Shown: positions 12,216 through 22,744 of the stretch, one piece after another | How positions within the stretch are numbered: position 1 is the stretch's first letter | How the letters are laid out: every line of letters begins with the position of its first letter | NCBI RefSeq assembly: GCF_910592395.1 | Contig: NC_088312.1 | Span: forward strand, 8,432,001 to 8,496,000 | DNA: 64,000 nt | DNA from: Lineus longissimus | Lineage: Eukaryota > Nemertea > Pilidiophora > Heteronemertea > Lineidae | Direction: 5' to 3' | Notes under the pieces: model-generated | What the model was told of the DNA's origin: nothing | Seen by the model: only the letters and a program-made list of their open reading frames with translations | The model's database searches: none | Made by a program: the position numbers and the translations under genes

Positions 12216-13262
12216 TGTCAACATCAGAATACGTAATAAGAATAAAAAATTAACTGGAGACTATCACTATCTCAGTGCATACTGCCAAGAGTCAGGTATA
12301 GGCTAGATACAGTACATGTATCTTCTGTCTCAAAGTATGTACATTGTATCGAAACTATTCGGTATAAGGAATCGTTATCGCGAAATAAATACGAACCAGT
12401 CCCCTATCTGTGCATATTAGTCGTCTGAAGACCGCCGGTAATGGGTTAATTCTATCAAATACGACATAGAAAGGAGTATTTCATATACAACTCACGAATT
12501 ACAGTCACTTTGACATAAGAAATTAGCAGCGGAGCATCGTGGTTGTGATGAAGAAAATTTGATGGGCCGAGATCTAGACGCCATTGTTTTTGCACCTCCT
12601 TCGTGAAAAATTATGAGGAACTACTTGTAGTGTTATCATAAGAAACGAAAATTCGGGAATAGGCAAACTTGATTTGGAATGGTCTAGAAGAAAAATGTGA
12701 AAAATAAAAAAGTGTCGCCTACCTTACCACCGGGAAACTGGTTTTTCTAAAATCCACAACAAGCTTCTAGTCCAACTCAAATACCCTCACTCTCGCGCAA
12801 GCTCCAAGATAATTTTCAATTTATGTTGCGGATAATTCCCAGCCAGCACTAAAATCCGTTTCCCAGGCAACGGGAGTCTGGGACCTGCGATTGGTAGAAT
12901 TGTAGGCGGGATGACGTCAAGTCTGATTAGTTTTCATCGCGGGCAAGAGTATCAGTGGAAAACTAAAAGGACCAGTTAACAAAATATGCAAATGTGGCCT
13001 TATCCATTGACATGGACAAGTGATTTACTGTAACATGATGGTAAAAGGACTAGGGTGTCGCCAGTTTGAAGTCACTGATTCCATTTCTCCGCCATTTGCT
13101 ATTTCTGTCACCCCTTGACAGTGCATGCAGGGGAGGCCGGTTGCATCGGGGAAGCTAATGCATCTTTGGGCACGGCACACCTCGTAGCGTGTAGACGGCA
13201 CTTTCCTGGCTGTTTTGCCGACATTGTCTGTCGCAGCCAAGGACATTCGTGGGTTGCCTTTC

Positions 13263-14140
13263 CTACTTGGTCTTCCTTTAACAGCAGACTCTTAAGCCAA
13301 ATGGGCAGCCTGCTCTGCTTGGTCTACCTTAGTCCTTCTTGCTTTGTCTACCTTTAACAGCAAATTCGAAGCTGCATGAGAAATGGGCAACCCTCTCTGC
13401 TTAGTCTCTCTTCAACAGAAGATTCAACGCCATGGAACATCAGGTTGCCCTTTCTATTTGATCGATACCCTTAACAGCAGATACAACGCCATGGAACATC
13501 AGGCTGCCCTTTCTGTTTGATCTAGCCTTAACAGCAGATTCAACGCCATGGAACATCAGGTTGCCCTTTCTATTTGATCGATACCCTTAACAGCAGATAC
13601 AACGCCATGGAACATCAGGCTGCCCTTTCTGTTTGATCTAGCCTTAACAGCAGATTCAACGCCATGGAACATCAGGTTGCCCTTTCTGTTTGATCTAGCC
13701 TTAACAGCAGATTCAACGCCATGGAACATCAGGTTGCCCTTTCTGTTTGATCTACCCTAACAGCAGATTCAACGCCATGGAACATCAGGTTGCCCTTTCT
13801 GTTTGATCTAGCCTTAACAGCAGATTCAACGCCATGGAACATCAGGTTGCCCTTTCTGTTTGATCTACCCTTAACAGCAGATTCAACGCCATGGAACATC
13901 AGGTTGCCCTTTCTGTTTGATCTACCCTTAACAGCAGATTCAACGCCATGGAACATCAGAGGGCAGACCTGTTCTGCTTGGTCTACCTTTAGCAATGAAA
14001 CAATAGTGGGAAGCCTGCTCTGCTTGTTTTACCTTTATGAAAACAGCAGAGTCAAAACCAGGAAGCATTAGACAGCCCTTTCTGTTTTGTTTACCTCAGA
14101 CATCAGATTCAATTAGTCAGTAGCCCTTTCTGCTCAGTCT
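13263..14140 (+). repeat. 57-bp minisatellite with higher-order units, flanked by decayed copies
   Basis: Nine close copies run from about 13,440 to 13,955. Unit landmarks are TTGCCCTTTCTGTTTGATCT, TTAACAGCAGATTCAACGCC and ATGGAACATCAGG. Units of 59 bp carrying ATTTGATCGATACCC alternate with 57-bp units carrying GTTTGATCTAGCC in the first four copies, so a 116-bp pair is itself duplicated. Decayed relatives (TGCTTGGTCTACCTTTA) extend to 13,270 and 14,140. The unit lacks stops in several frames, so long repetitive open frames appear on both strands without evidence of a gene. Confidence 0.9.
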
Positions 14141-14478
14141 ACCTTTGACCGCACCCAAAAACCAGGATGAAAATTCCCCCGATTCTTCTATGCAAATAAT
14201 GTACATATAAAATAGAAAGTATGATTTACGGGTGTCGCGTTAATGAATAACCACAAGGCGTGACGCCACAGACATTCGTTCTTCATACGTTCGTATACGG
14301 ATTGCGAAATCTCCCTATTGTTGGCGACCATCCCTTATTTTCAAGCGGCATGGGCAAAGCAGGGTCAGCGTCGTTTTAGTATCATCAACCAACCGTTGTG
14401 CCATCTAAGAAATGGATCGATAACTATACCACGGATCTATGATTACATGAAACGTGTTAACTACTGAGTATCACCCTG

Positions 14479-14560
14479 TTACCATTTGTTTTCGATATAC
14501 TCCGCCTCTCGATATTGCAAACTTTCAAATTTTGTATATGACGTCAGTGGAGTATCAAAC
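14479..14560 (-). mobile_element. ACTCC-type short inverted-repeat element, inverted copy
   Basis: On the minus strand it reads TTTGATACTCC, a variable centre with CAAAATTTGAAA, then ATCGAGAGGCGGAGTATAT and CGAAAA. This matches 18,522-18,594 in order and spacing. Confidence 0.6.
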
Positions 14561-14856
14561 ACCTGAATCTCAGGATGGCTGTTTATTAGAATTTGTACAA
14601 TTCACAGAATATTCTCAGTTTTCTCCGTTTCATCGTCTCATTATCCGATCAACCAACCTCGGCATTCAATAGCCACTGGTTATTGTCAAGTATTTACCTT
14701 AGTCGGTTACCACGCAACGAAGCCAAGGAAAGCTCGGCAGCACATTATGCATGTGAGGCCTATTAAAACTGTATACAATCATGCTGACACTCCAATTTTA
14801 GCTGAATTTCAATAGATCAAAGTTTATGTCAATCCTGCTAGGGTTGGGTCTGGGAG

Positions 14857-14992
14857 TGAAAATGTGTGGTTTGAAATGCGTGAGGGACCTGCAGGGCGTC
14901 AGGACACCTACAGTTGGGCAGAAGGGAAAATGTGTACTTTGAAATGCGTGAGGGACCTGCAGGGCGTCAGGACACCTACAGTTGGGCAGAAG
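14857..14992 (+). repeat. 68-bp tandem duplication
   Basis: Two adjacent nearly identical 68-bp copies, each containing TTTGAAATGCGTGAGGGACC, TGCAGGGCGTCAGGACACC and TACAGTTGGGCAGAAG. They are too alike to be old. Confidence 0.9.
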
Positions 14993-15413
14993 CAGTAGCA
15001 GCAGCTTTAGGACGTTTTTTTCCGCGGGAAATTTTTTAGTAGAAAACAATGAAGTATTTTTTATTAATGACACATTTACAAATTTAAAGCAGGCGGTTTT
15101 ACAAAAAGGGAAAATAGTGTAAGGAAGACTTGAGGATTGTCGCACACTGCACATGAGCAGAGACTTTCAAATAATTTATTTGAATGACTCTGACATGAGT
15201 TACTATAGCGACTCTCATTTACGGCAAAAATGGGCAACCCACTCGGGTCTAGACAAATCGAGGTGTTCTTTCAAGTTGTACATGTACGCAACAAATTTAC
15301 ACCGATCCAAATCAATGCTGATTTCCGATTTTCGATCAAAATTCACACCTTACAATCCTCTTATTGTCACATGTCATCCTGCTGACATAATTGGCGAACG
15401 CGTCATTGATCCC

Positions 15414-16098
15414 ATGACAACGCTAGTGTTTTCTTCCGCCATATTTATTTGTTGGGTGTATTTTACGGGTCCATTTGGTGAGGGAAGTTCCAGGTTGCGG
15501 CTTGCTGATACAGAAAACACCACAGAGAGAGGTAAGGGATTTTCAAAAGTTATATATCGACATTATTTTGTTATTTTCATTTTGATAATCGATAACATTT
15601 TATTTAACTCCTAAAACGGCATATCCACAAGCCCCAACGAAGCGCACCAGCTTTTCCTATATATATCTTGAATCGTTTAGCGGTTGTCATGAAATCAAGA
15701 ATTCTTGACGGAGTGGCGCAATGGGGACATCTATCACCGTCCTCAGTCTGAGTTCCCGGTGTAACATCTGCAGTGTTCCCCAATTTCACTGTTTCCATAC
15801 AACATATATTATAAGATTAATATACAATAGATAAAGTGAAACAATGTGTTTCAATAGATGAAACACAGACAAAAGTCGGTGTCGATTTCTCATATTTGTT
15901 TGTCTGCATCCTATCATAGGACCGACTCCACTGCAGCGGGAAACTGCGTGGTTTGCCGCTGCAAACTCAGGCGACAAACCGCCGCGATTTTCAACAAAAC
16001 CGCTCCAGTGGAACAATCCCATATCCTATTTGCCAATCGATTTGACAGAAATGAGTTTTAAGAAAGTCCAGAGAATTAAGGATGTTCATTGGGGATAA
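15414..16098 (+). CDS. Weak candidate: secreted peptide of 98 aa, 2 exons
   Basis: Exon 1 (15,414-15,531) begins with a signal-peptide-like stretch (MTTLVFSSAIFICWVYF), continues GPFGEGSSRLRLADTENTTER and ends in phase 1 at G|GTAAGG. Exon 2 (15,920-16,098) follows CTATCATAG and stays open for 58 codons to TAA. It encodes a basic, proline- and tryptophan-containing segment (KPPRFSTKPLQW, KKVQRIKDVHWG) without cysteines. The 388-bp intron and phase-1 junction match the other mini genes nearby. However, 58 open codons are not rare by chance, the acceptor pyrimidine tract is only moderate, and the ATG lies inside a longer open frame. No homology recognised. Confidence 0.25.
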
Positions 16099-17095
16099 GG
16101 CCAAGGGAGTGCTACGTCTCGAAATTGTCGTGCCATTTCCAGGAGTTGCTGAGATCAACAATTGAAAATCTAAAGGATGAATACACACACATGTAATTCT
16201 AAGTCATGCTCATGTATTGCTTTTTCCAATATTGGAAGCGTGTACATCATACACAGATCAGATACTCAGTCAAAGAAACGAAAGAACATATAACTTCTAC
16301 ACCATTTGCATTGGGGAATTGCTTCAATATATTAGTAATCGATAAACGCCCGGAGCAACAAATAGGCCTATGAACAATAGAATCCAATGCAACAATAATA
16401 AAAATACGTTATTCTGACGAAAGCTGAAAACAAATTATCAATTTTCTATTACAAGTGAGCCTGCAACCAGCAATGCTATTCCTGTTGACGTGAAACGCGT
16501 ATGTGCAACCAAGAGATTGAGTATAGAAGTTTCGCGCACTCTATAGCGAAACTTTTTTGGTACAAAATTCGAAAGGTGGCCTAAATAGCCTTGCAACTGG
16601 GCTAACAGCAAATAAATGCAATAATAAAACGTGGAAGCGTGAATATATCCCCGTTATGGCTATTAGGCCTACATAATCACTCATTGCCAGACATTGAGCA
16701 ATGGACTTTTTTCGAATTTGTCGGAGGCGGGAGTCTGCCAAATCGATTACGAGTCTTTATTTATTCTTGATTGTATGCGTAGCGTATTATAGCGACAATG
16801 TCGTTTTAAAAGTACTTTACGCGTATCGGAGCGGCATTGTTTTAAAATTCTGTCATTCTGTGATTCTGCCGAACGAAAGAGAGCAAAAAAGCCAGCGAGT
16901 CTCCTACATGTACGTTATAATGTCGATTGGCGACACAAGTACATGTATATTGTGAAGTTATTGTTCGCATAAAGAGAAGATGCCAATAATTTTTATATCG
17001 CTAAGCCTCCTTTAACACGAGCAGACTACAAAGTGCGGTATACACGGTTTAGCCTGGTTTCTGACTTTCATACTGGTCCTTTCTTCTCGTTTTAG
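16099..17095. other. Intergenic stretch without a supported gene
   Basis: An 84-codon frame at 16,704-16,955 has a hydrophobic stretch but no splice partners or recognisable motif. A strong pyrimidine-rich acceptor (TTCTTCTCGTTTTAG) ends the stretch exactly before the ATG of the next gene, implying a 5' UTR exon somewhere upstream. Confidence 0.45.
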
Positions 17096-17739
17096 ATGGC
17101 GTTTGCATTGAAGATGAAGACAGTTTTGTACACGGCGCTCTTTGCTCTAGGTAAGTTGTTTCTATAAATACTGATGTCTGAATGTGCACATCAAAAGAAG
17201 ATTCCAACGTCTACCAGGTGTATGAGTTTTAAATGTCCTAGGATAGAGTGTCACTGTCCCACCGGCCCTTTTGTCGTGATTGGATTGAGACCGAGGATAT
17301 GGGTCTTGACGGAAAGGTGGGATTCCACCTGCCGTCGATGTGTCGATTCTGAGTGAGAGCACACGCCAATGTGCGAATGACTCAGTGTTTCCGTTTCATT
17401 AACATGTACATGTCATCATTATAAGGTGAAATTACCCCCCCCCCCCCCACCTTCCTTAAGAACTTTTGATTGGCCCCCCCCCCCCCCTTAGTCAACCCCT
17501 ACCAACTGGCGCCTCTTGACATCATTAATGAGACTTTTCTGTTTTCGATTCCAGTGCTGGCTATCCTTACTCCTACCAGAGATTGTGCTAGCACAATTAC
17601 GCCACATCTAAACGGTACGACGCATTCACCTAGTGCAGAGCCAGAAACGACCCCTGGCAGCTCAGGGACGGTAATCGGTAGTTCCTTCGTCACGATAATT
17701 CTCCCGGCATTCATTGCTTTACTGAGGCTAATACATTAA
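17096..17739 (+). CDS. Putative mini surface glycopeptide, Ser/Thr/Pro-rich with C-terminal hydrophobic segment (79 aa, 2 exons)
   Basis: Exon 1 (17,096-17,150) opens with an ATG abutting a strong acceptor (CTCGTTTTAG|ATG). It encodes MAFALKMKTVLYTALFAL and ends in phase 1 at G|GTAAGT. Exon 2 (17,555-17,739) follows TTTTCGATTCCAG. It encodes VLAILTPTRDCAST, a Thr/Ser/Pro/Asn segment (HLNGTTHSPSAEPETTPGSS) with one N-glycosylation sequon (NGT), and a terminal hydrophobic stretch (VTIILPAFIALLRLIH-stop) typical of a GPI-attachment signal. Layout, intron phase and C-terminal pattern (IxLPxxxALxxxI) match the gene at 7,542-9,408, so I regard the two as paralogs on opposite strands. A cell-surface glycopeptide role is inference. 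The single cysteine could be removed with the signal peptide or stay free. Confidence 0.65.
17437..17490 (+). repeat. Two poly-C runs
   Basis: Two runs of about 13-14 cytosines separated by about 26 bp lie within the intron of the mini glycopeptide gene. Confidence 0.85.
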
Positions 17740-18521
17740 ACAAACCAAATTCTACGATTTCGACATACTTATATGAAAGATGTTTTCATAATTTTCGCGC
17801 GTTTCACCTTGTCGTCACGCCAATACGTCATCTCCTCATATCGGATGCGGCAACTAATAAGGAGGCTACGTTTTGTCATGTGATCGGTATACTGACGTCA
17901 ATTCCATCAAATCGACCCAAAAATATGGACCTTTATACTACGATTCCGATATTGAAGAAGTATATATATATATACTTGTACTCTAATCGACCAAAGGGGC
18001 TCTACAATTGCAAAAATATACTTGCATTTATGCATGATGCTTTATAAAAAGGGGAGTCGGCTATTTATTAGCGATCGCTAAACTCTTATATTCTGCTCTG
18101 CCTTGCAAGATGTCCTTTAAGGTCAATGACAGGCGTTCATCCAAACTGGGACCATCTTCCTTTTCTGGGACACCATGTCGAGGCAGTTGTACTTGCTGAT
18201 CCACCTATTCAGAAAGAAATGTTTTTGAGTTTTTCGGCAAAAACAAAATGTACCCCTTGAGGCTTTTCAGCGAAATGAGTCGCAAGGACATTTCCACCTC
18301 GCTGGAAAACCTTTACAGTGTGCATAAACATGCATATTTTGCTGTTAACGGTTTTTTCAAAAGCTCGAAAACCTTTATTTTTAAAAGCGCACTCTGTAAA
18401 ATGTGAACGTACTAAATTTTGTAAACTCGTTTTAAATTAACCTCATTGTATGATGTTGTATTCAAACGTATCTAAGGGAAGACAACATGGAACGCATTAG
18501 TTAATATTTCTCAAGAAAAGT

Positions 18522-18594
18522 TTTTGATACTCCTACCTCGTATGCCAAAATTTGAAAAATCGAGAGACGGAGTAAATGTATATTGAAAATCACT
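18522..18594 (+). mobile_element. ACTCC-type short inverted-repeat element, best-preserved copy
   Basis: Reads TTTTGATACTCCTACCTCGT, AAAATTTGAAAAATCGAGAG, ACGGAGTAAATGTATATTG and AAAA. Both ends carry ACTCC/GGAGT preceded or followed by T-rich/A-rich ends, so the element is a short imperfect palindrome of about 73 bp without coding capacity. Confidence 0.6.
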
Positions 18595-18657
18595 GTTTGT
18601 GCCTCAGGATGAAGCTCAAGTCTCTGTGGAGGCTGTAATATAATATACCCAACACGT

Positions 18658-18710
18658 AAATGGTCCTGGCCTTGGCCTTGCTAATATTATTAGCAAGGCC
18701 AGGACCATTT
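18658..18710. repeat. Near-perfect palindrome/hairpin
   Basis: AAATGGTCCTGGCCTTG ... CTAATA faces TATTAGCAAGGCCAGGACC plus ATTT. The only asymmetry is a 6-nt duplication (GCCTTG) in the left arm, so a 23-bp stem with a 6-nt bulge forms. Confidence 0.85.
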
Positions 18711-19899
18711 CCTGTGTCGTGCGTTTTAATTCAACTGCACTTCATGACGTGGTTTCATGCCACTGAATAAACTCGTGCAATCGAATTAACGCACTCGTGA
18801 AACGAGAGATATTGCTGATTAATGTAATGTCACTTTTAATGTTTGTTACCTCAGTTATCTTGTTGTATCTTGTTCAGCACATGATAGGATCATGCTGACT
18901 CTAATGCGTTTGCGTCACCACTATCTAGATTTTGGGTGAGTGATTTAGCGATCTCAAAACATTGCGGGTCAAGATGGATTAGGATGAGTGAGCCATTTTT
19001 TCCCGATCACGTGATACAAAGCAAAGTAGACGCACAAGAGCACATTTTATTGAAACACTTTAGAAAAATTATTTGAAGTCCAATCCTAATCCGTCCATAT
19101 GGGAACACAAAATCATGCAATCAGCTTTGGTTTTGGAAAGTCTTTATACTGGCAAATGAAATGGACCTCGCCTTATATATGACGTTGCAACCTGCAACTG
19201 ATTAAAATACAGGCTAGAATCCACTCACTAGCTCAGAACGGCAGGCATAATTCAGTATCAAAATTATTTCAACTGTGCAATTTATTTAAACTGCATATAA
19301 CATCAGGTGCATTTTACGGCGATGCGCCTCTAGCTGTGCCATCCTTCCCACCATGCTGTTGGGCGCGTGCCGTCGGAAGATCCTTATGACAACCCGCTGG
19401 CATTAAGTTTTGATTCAGGTACAACCGCCCGCGCTTTCACATCGGCATTTAGCAGATAAAGAAAAGGACGGTTGCACTGCAAGACAAAACCCGCAGGGAT
19501 AGAGGGTCTCTTCTGACGTGTGCCACCCGACAGTTCGCGACCCTGATGTCCCAAGACGCTTACTCAATCCTCGTGCTCCATTTTCATTTCTGGATCTGCC
19601 CTTGCACAGTGGTATATGATTGTTGAGCTATTTGAGTTCGCATGAGGATTTTCGTCACATGGTAATAAATTTCATACTCGTGAATAAATCCGTACCTTCT
19701 TTATTCCCTTTCTCTGAGAGCGCCCGCGTCATGGGGTTGCTCGGAACCAAGGGCACAAGTATCAGTACGGGAGAAAAAAATTTCAGATTACCCGTTGCTT
19801 TTTGTGCAATTTCATCGGGTAAATAAATACGATTGTATTCATACTGGAGAAAGACATGTTCCTCGGCACAAGACAGGGCCTAAGATGTGACGCGTAGGT

Positions 19900-21500
19900 C
19901 TGTGGTTGTGATTGTCTCTCTCTCTCTCACCCTGTTGACAACATGGTGTAGCAGGCAGGTGTAGTTTAGTCTGGTTGTGACTGTCTCTCTCTCTCACCCT
20001 GTTATCAACATGGTGGGACAGCCAGGGGCGATTTGGTCTGTGGTTGTGACTGTCTCTCTCTCTCTCACCCCGTTATCAACATGGTAGGAAAGCCAGGGGC
20101 GATTTGGTCTGTGGTTGTGACTGTCTCTCTCTCACCCTGTTATCAACATGGTAGGAAAGCCAGGTGCGATTTGGTCTGTGGTTGTGACTGTCTCTCTCTC
20201 TCTCACCCCGTTATCAACATGGTAGGAAAGCCAGGGGCGATTTGGTCTGTGGTTGTGACTGTCTCTCTCTCACCCTGTTATCAACATGGTGGGACAGCCA
20301 GGGGCGATTTGGTCTGTGGTTGTGACTGTCTCTCTCTCTCACCCTGTTATCAACATGGTAGGAAAGCCAGGGGCGATTTGGTCTGTGGTTGTGACTGTCT
20401 CTCTCTCACCCTGTTATCAACATGGTGGGACAGCCAGGGGCGATTTGGTCTGTGGTTGTGACTGTCTCTCTCTCTCACCCCGTTATCAACATGGTGGGAC
20501 AGCCAGGGGCGATTTGGTCTGTGGTTGTGACAGTCTCTCTCTCTCACCCTGTTATCAACATGGTGGGACAGCCAGGGGCGATTTGGTCTGTGGTTGTGAC
20601 TGTCTCTCTCTCTCTCACCCTGTTATCAACATGGTGGGACAGCCAGGGGCGATTTGGTCTGTGGTTGTGACTGTCTCTCTCTCTCAACCTGTTATCAACA
20701 TGGTAGGAAAGCCAGGTGCGATTTGGTCTGTGGTTGTGACAGTCTCTCTCTCTCACCCTGTTATCAACATGGTAGGAAAGCCAGGTGCGATTTGGTCTGT
20801 GGTTGTGACTGTCTCTCTCTCTCACCTTGTTATCAACATGGTAGGAAAGCCAGGGGCGATTTGGTCTGTGGTTGTGACAGTCTCTCTCTCTCACCCTGTT
20901 ATCAACATGGTGGGACAGCCAGGTGCAGTTTGGTCTGTGGTTGTGACTGTCTCTCTCTCTCTCTCACCCTGTTATCAACATGGTGGGACAGCCAGGGGCG
21001 ATTTGGTCTGTGGTTGTGACTGTCTCTCTCTCTCTCACCCTGTTATCAACATGGTGGGACAGCCAGGGGCGATTTGGTCTGTGGTTGTGACTGACTCTCT
21101 CTCTCACCCTGTTATCAACATGGTAGGAAAGCCAGGGGCGATTTGGTCTGTGCTTGTGACAGTCTCTCTCTCTCACCCTGTTATCAACATGGTGGGACAG
21201 CCAGGGGCGATTTGGTCTGTGGTTGTGACTGTCTCTCTCTCACCCTGTTATCAACATGGTGGGACAGCCAGGGGCGATTTGGTCTGTGGTTGTGACTGTC
21301 TCTCTCTCACCCTGTTATCAACATGGTGGGACAGCCAGGGGCGATTTGGTCTGTGGTTGTGACAGTCTCTCTCTCTCACCCTGTTATCAACATGATGGGA
21401 CAGCCAGGTGCAGTTTGGTCTGGTTGTGACTGTCTCTCTCTCTCACTCTGTTATCAATATGGTGGAGAAGGCAGGTGCATTTTGGTATGTGGTTGTTACC
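19900..21500 (+). repeat. Minisatellite of about 23 units, 66-74 bp each
   Basis: Each unit reads GGTTGTGACTGTCTCTCTC, ACCCTGTTATCAACATGGT, GGGACAGCCAGGGGCGATTT and GGTCTGT. Unit length varies through the number of TC dinucleotides. Two interspersed variants differ at GGGACAGCC versus AGGAAAGCC. The outermost units are the most diverged. The unit lacks stops in several frames, which produces a 358-codon frame at 20,286-21,362; the TC-length changes break frame repeatedly, so I do not treat it as coding. Confidence 0.95.
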
Positions 21501-21610
21501 TTCTCAAATGAAGCTCCTGGTCTGGACACTGTCCATCACAAACTGCTCCAGGCAACTGTTGATTTCGTCAACTAAATAAAGTAGAAATTAAAGATATATT
21601 TCAATAGTGT

Positions 21611-21616
21611 TTTATT
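21611..21616 (-). terminator. Candidate polyadenylation signal
   Basis: AATAAA on the minus strand, the last one before the minisatellite array. It could end the ROS1-like transcript about 8 kb after its stop codon; upstream alternatives exist at 24,989 and 25,347. Motif only. Confidence 0.2.
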
Positions 21617-22744
21617 GTATACATAGCCACCATGAGGGCCTTAACCCATTATACAAAACTATACAGTGGATTTCTAATATTATAGTGCATAAAATGTACA
21701 GTCTGTGACGTTAAATTAACTTTAAAAATGACACTCAAATATTGTACAAAATAGTATGTACAAGAAAGGCTTAGTTAAGAACAGTACAGAGATGAGAGGG
21801 GCAGTAATTCAGGTTTAATTTTAAGTTATAACTCAGTCAATGAGAATTCTTTTAAGTCTAGGTCAAGTATCAAGTATGTTAAGATTTTGTAAAGATTTGA
21901 CGGAATTTGGTATAATTAGTACATTACTTTTATCTGAATTTTAAATGCAATTAATAGAAAGGAATTCTCTCTTATAATGTAACACCTTAAAAAGCGAATT
22001 TCATAAGATTTTCAAGGATAAAGGCTTCTAAAAGACAGCATGGGAAAAACTGTCTGACCACTGGAACAAGATGAACATACTGCTTTGAAGCGAAGTACGG
22101 TGCAAAAAGTCAAATAACCCCATTGTAGTCAGTCTCAAGCGCCGCATTCAAATTGTTCGTTAGCAGGACACTTTACATTGTTACCTGATCCACTCACCAG
22201 ATGACAAGAAAATTGAGTACAATGGTAATGCCTGCCATTTCAACTTCTTTTAACCAAGCATCGTGCTTTTGTTTGGAATATATTGGCTCAAAATGGCAAC
22301 CAATTAAGGTTTTTTTCGTCTGTCATCTAGTCAGTAGATCGGGTAGCAATCGATAGCGATATAACATCTGCTTAGACTGAGTCTTATGACCAATTGCAAA
22401 TGCCACTTTCACACTCGCTTTTGATTTTAGTCGCACCTGTGCGCAGTACTTGGCGAGTATTGAATTTCTGGACAGAGTTACTTTGAAATATTTCATGAAG
22501 ATTACATCTAAGTGTTAACACATATACAAGATACATCAGACACCGAGTATAATCCTTAATGTACTCATATACATCTTACACATCCCAATGTACAGACGCT
22601 ACATGTGCACTATACTTTATAGATACAACTCCAACAGGATGAAAATGGGTGATTGAGTATGATGATATGAATAGAGCAATTTGACCCAAGCCTGCTGAAC
22701 AGGATACCATCTCAACCAAGACCACACTGCAAAGCCTGCCCAAG

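Larger units (their letters stand above)
9409..13262. other. Intergenic stretch with a hairpin and one exon-like frame
   Basis: It holds the inverted repeat at 9,571-9,706, a possible upstream exon of the gene to the left (10,103-10,198 minus) and one short dispersed element (12,146-12,215). I see no other coding signal; remaining open frames are short and lack recognisable motifs or consistent splice partners. Confidence 0.5.
14141..15413. other. Intergenic stretch without a supported gene
   Basis: Contains an inverted copy of the ACTCC-type element (14,479-14,560) and a 68-bp tandem duplication (14,857-14,992). No coding signal was recognised. Confidence 0.5.
17740..19895. other. Intergenic stretch without a supported gene
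   Basis: Holds an AT dinucleotide run (about 17,960-17,976), the ACTCC-type element at 18,522-18,594 and the hairpin at 18,658-18,710. A 68-codon frame ending near 19,826 has no recognisable motif. Confidence 0.5.

Noticed and set aside
13440-13955. CRISPR-like regular repeats
   Set aside because: Repeats are contiguous tandem units without unique spacers, in an animal genome.
17174-17356. Cysteine-rich 60-codon frame (CMSFKCPRIECHC) in the intron of the 79-aa gene
   Set aside because: Acceptor and donor phases do not match the flanking phase-1 exons, and splicing it in leads to an early stop.
20286-21362. 358-codon open frame with 23-residue repeats
   Set aside because: It is a by-product of a stop-free minisatellite unit; TC-number changes shift the frame from unit to unit, and equivalent open frames exist in other frames and on the other strand.
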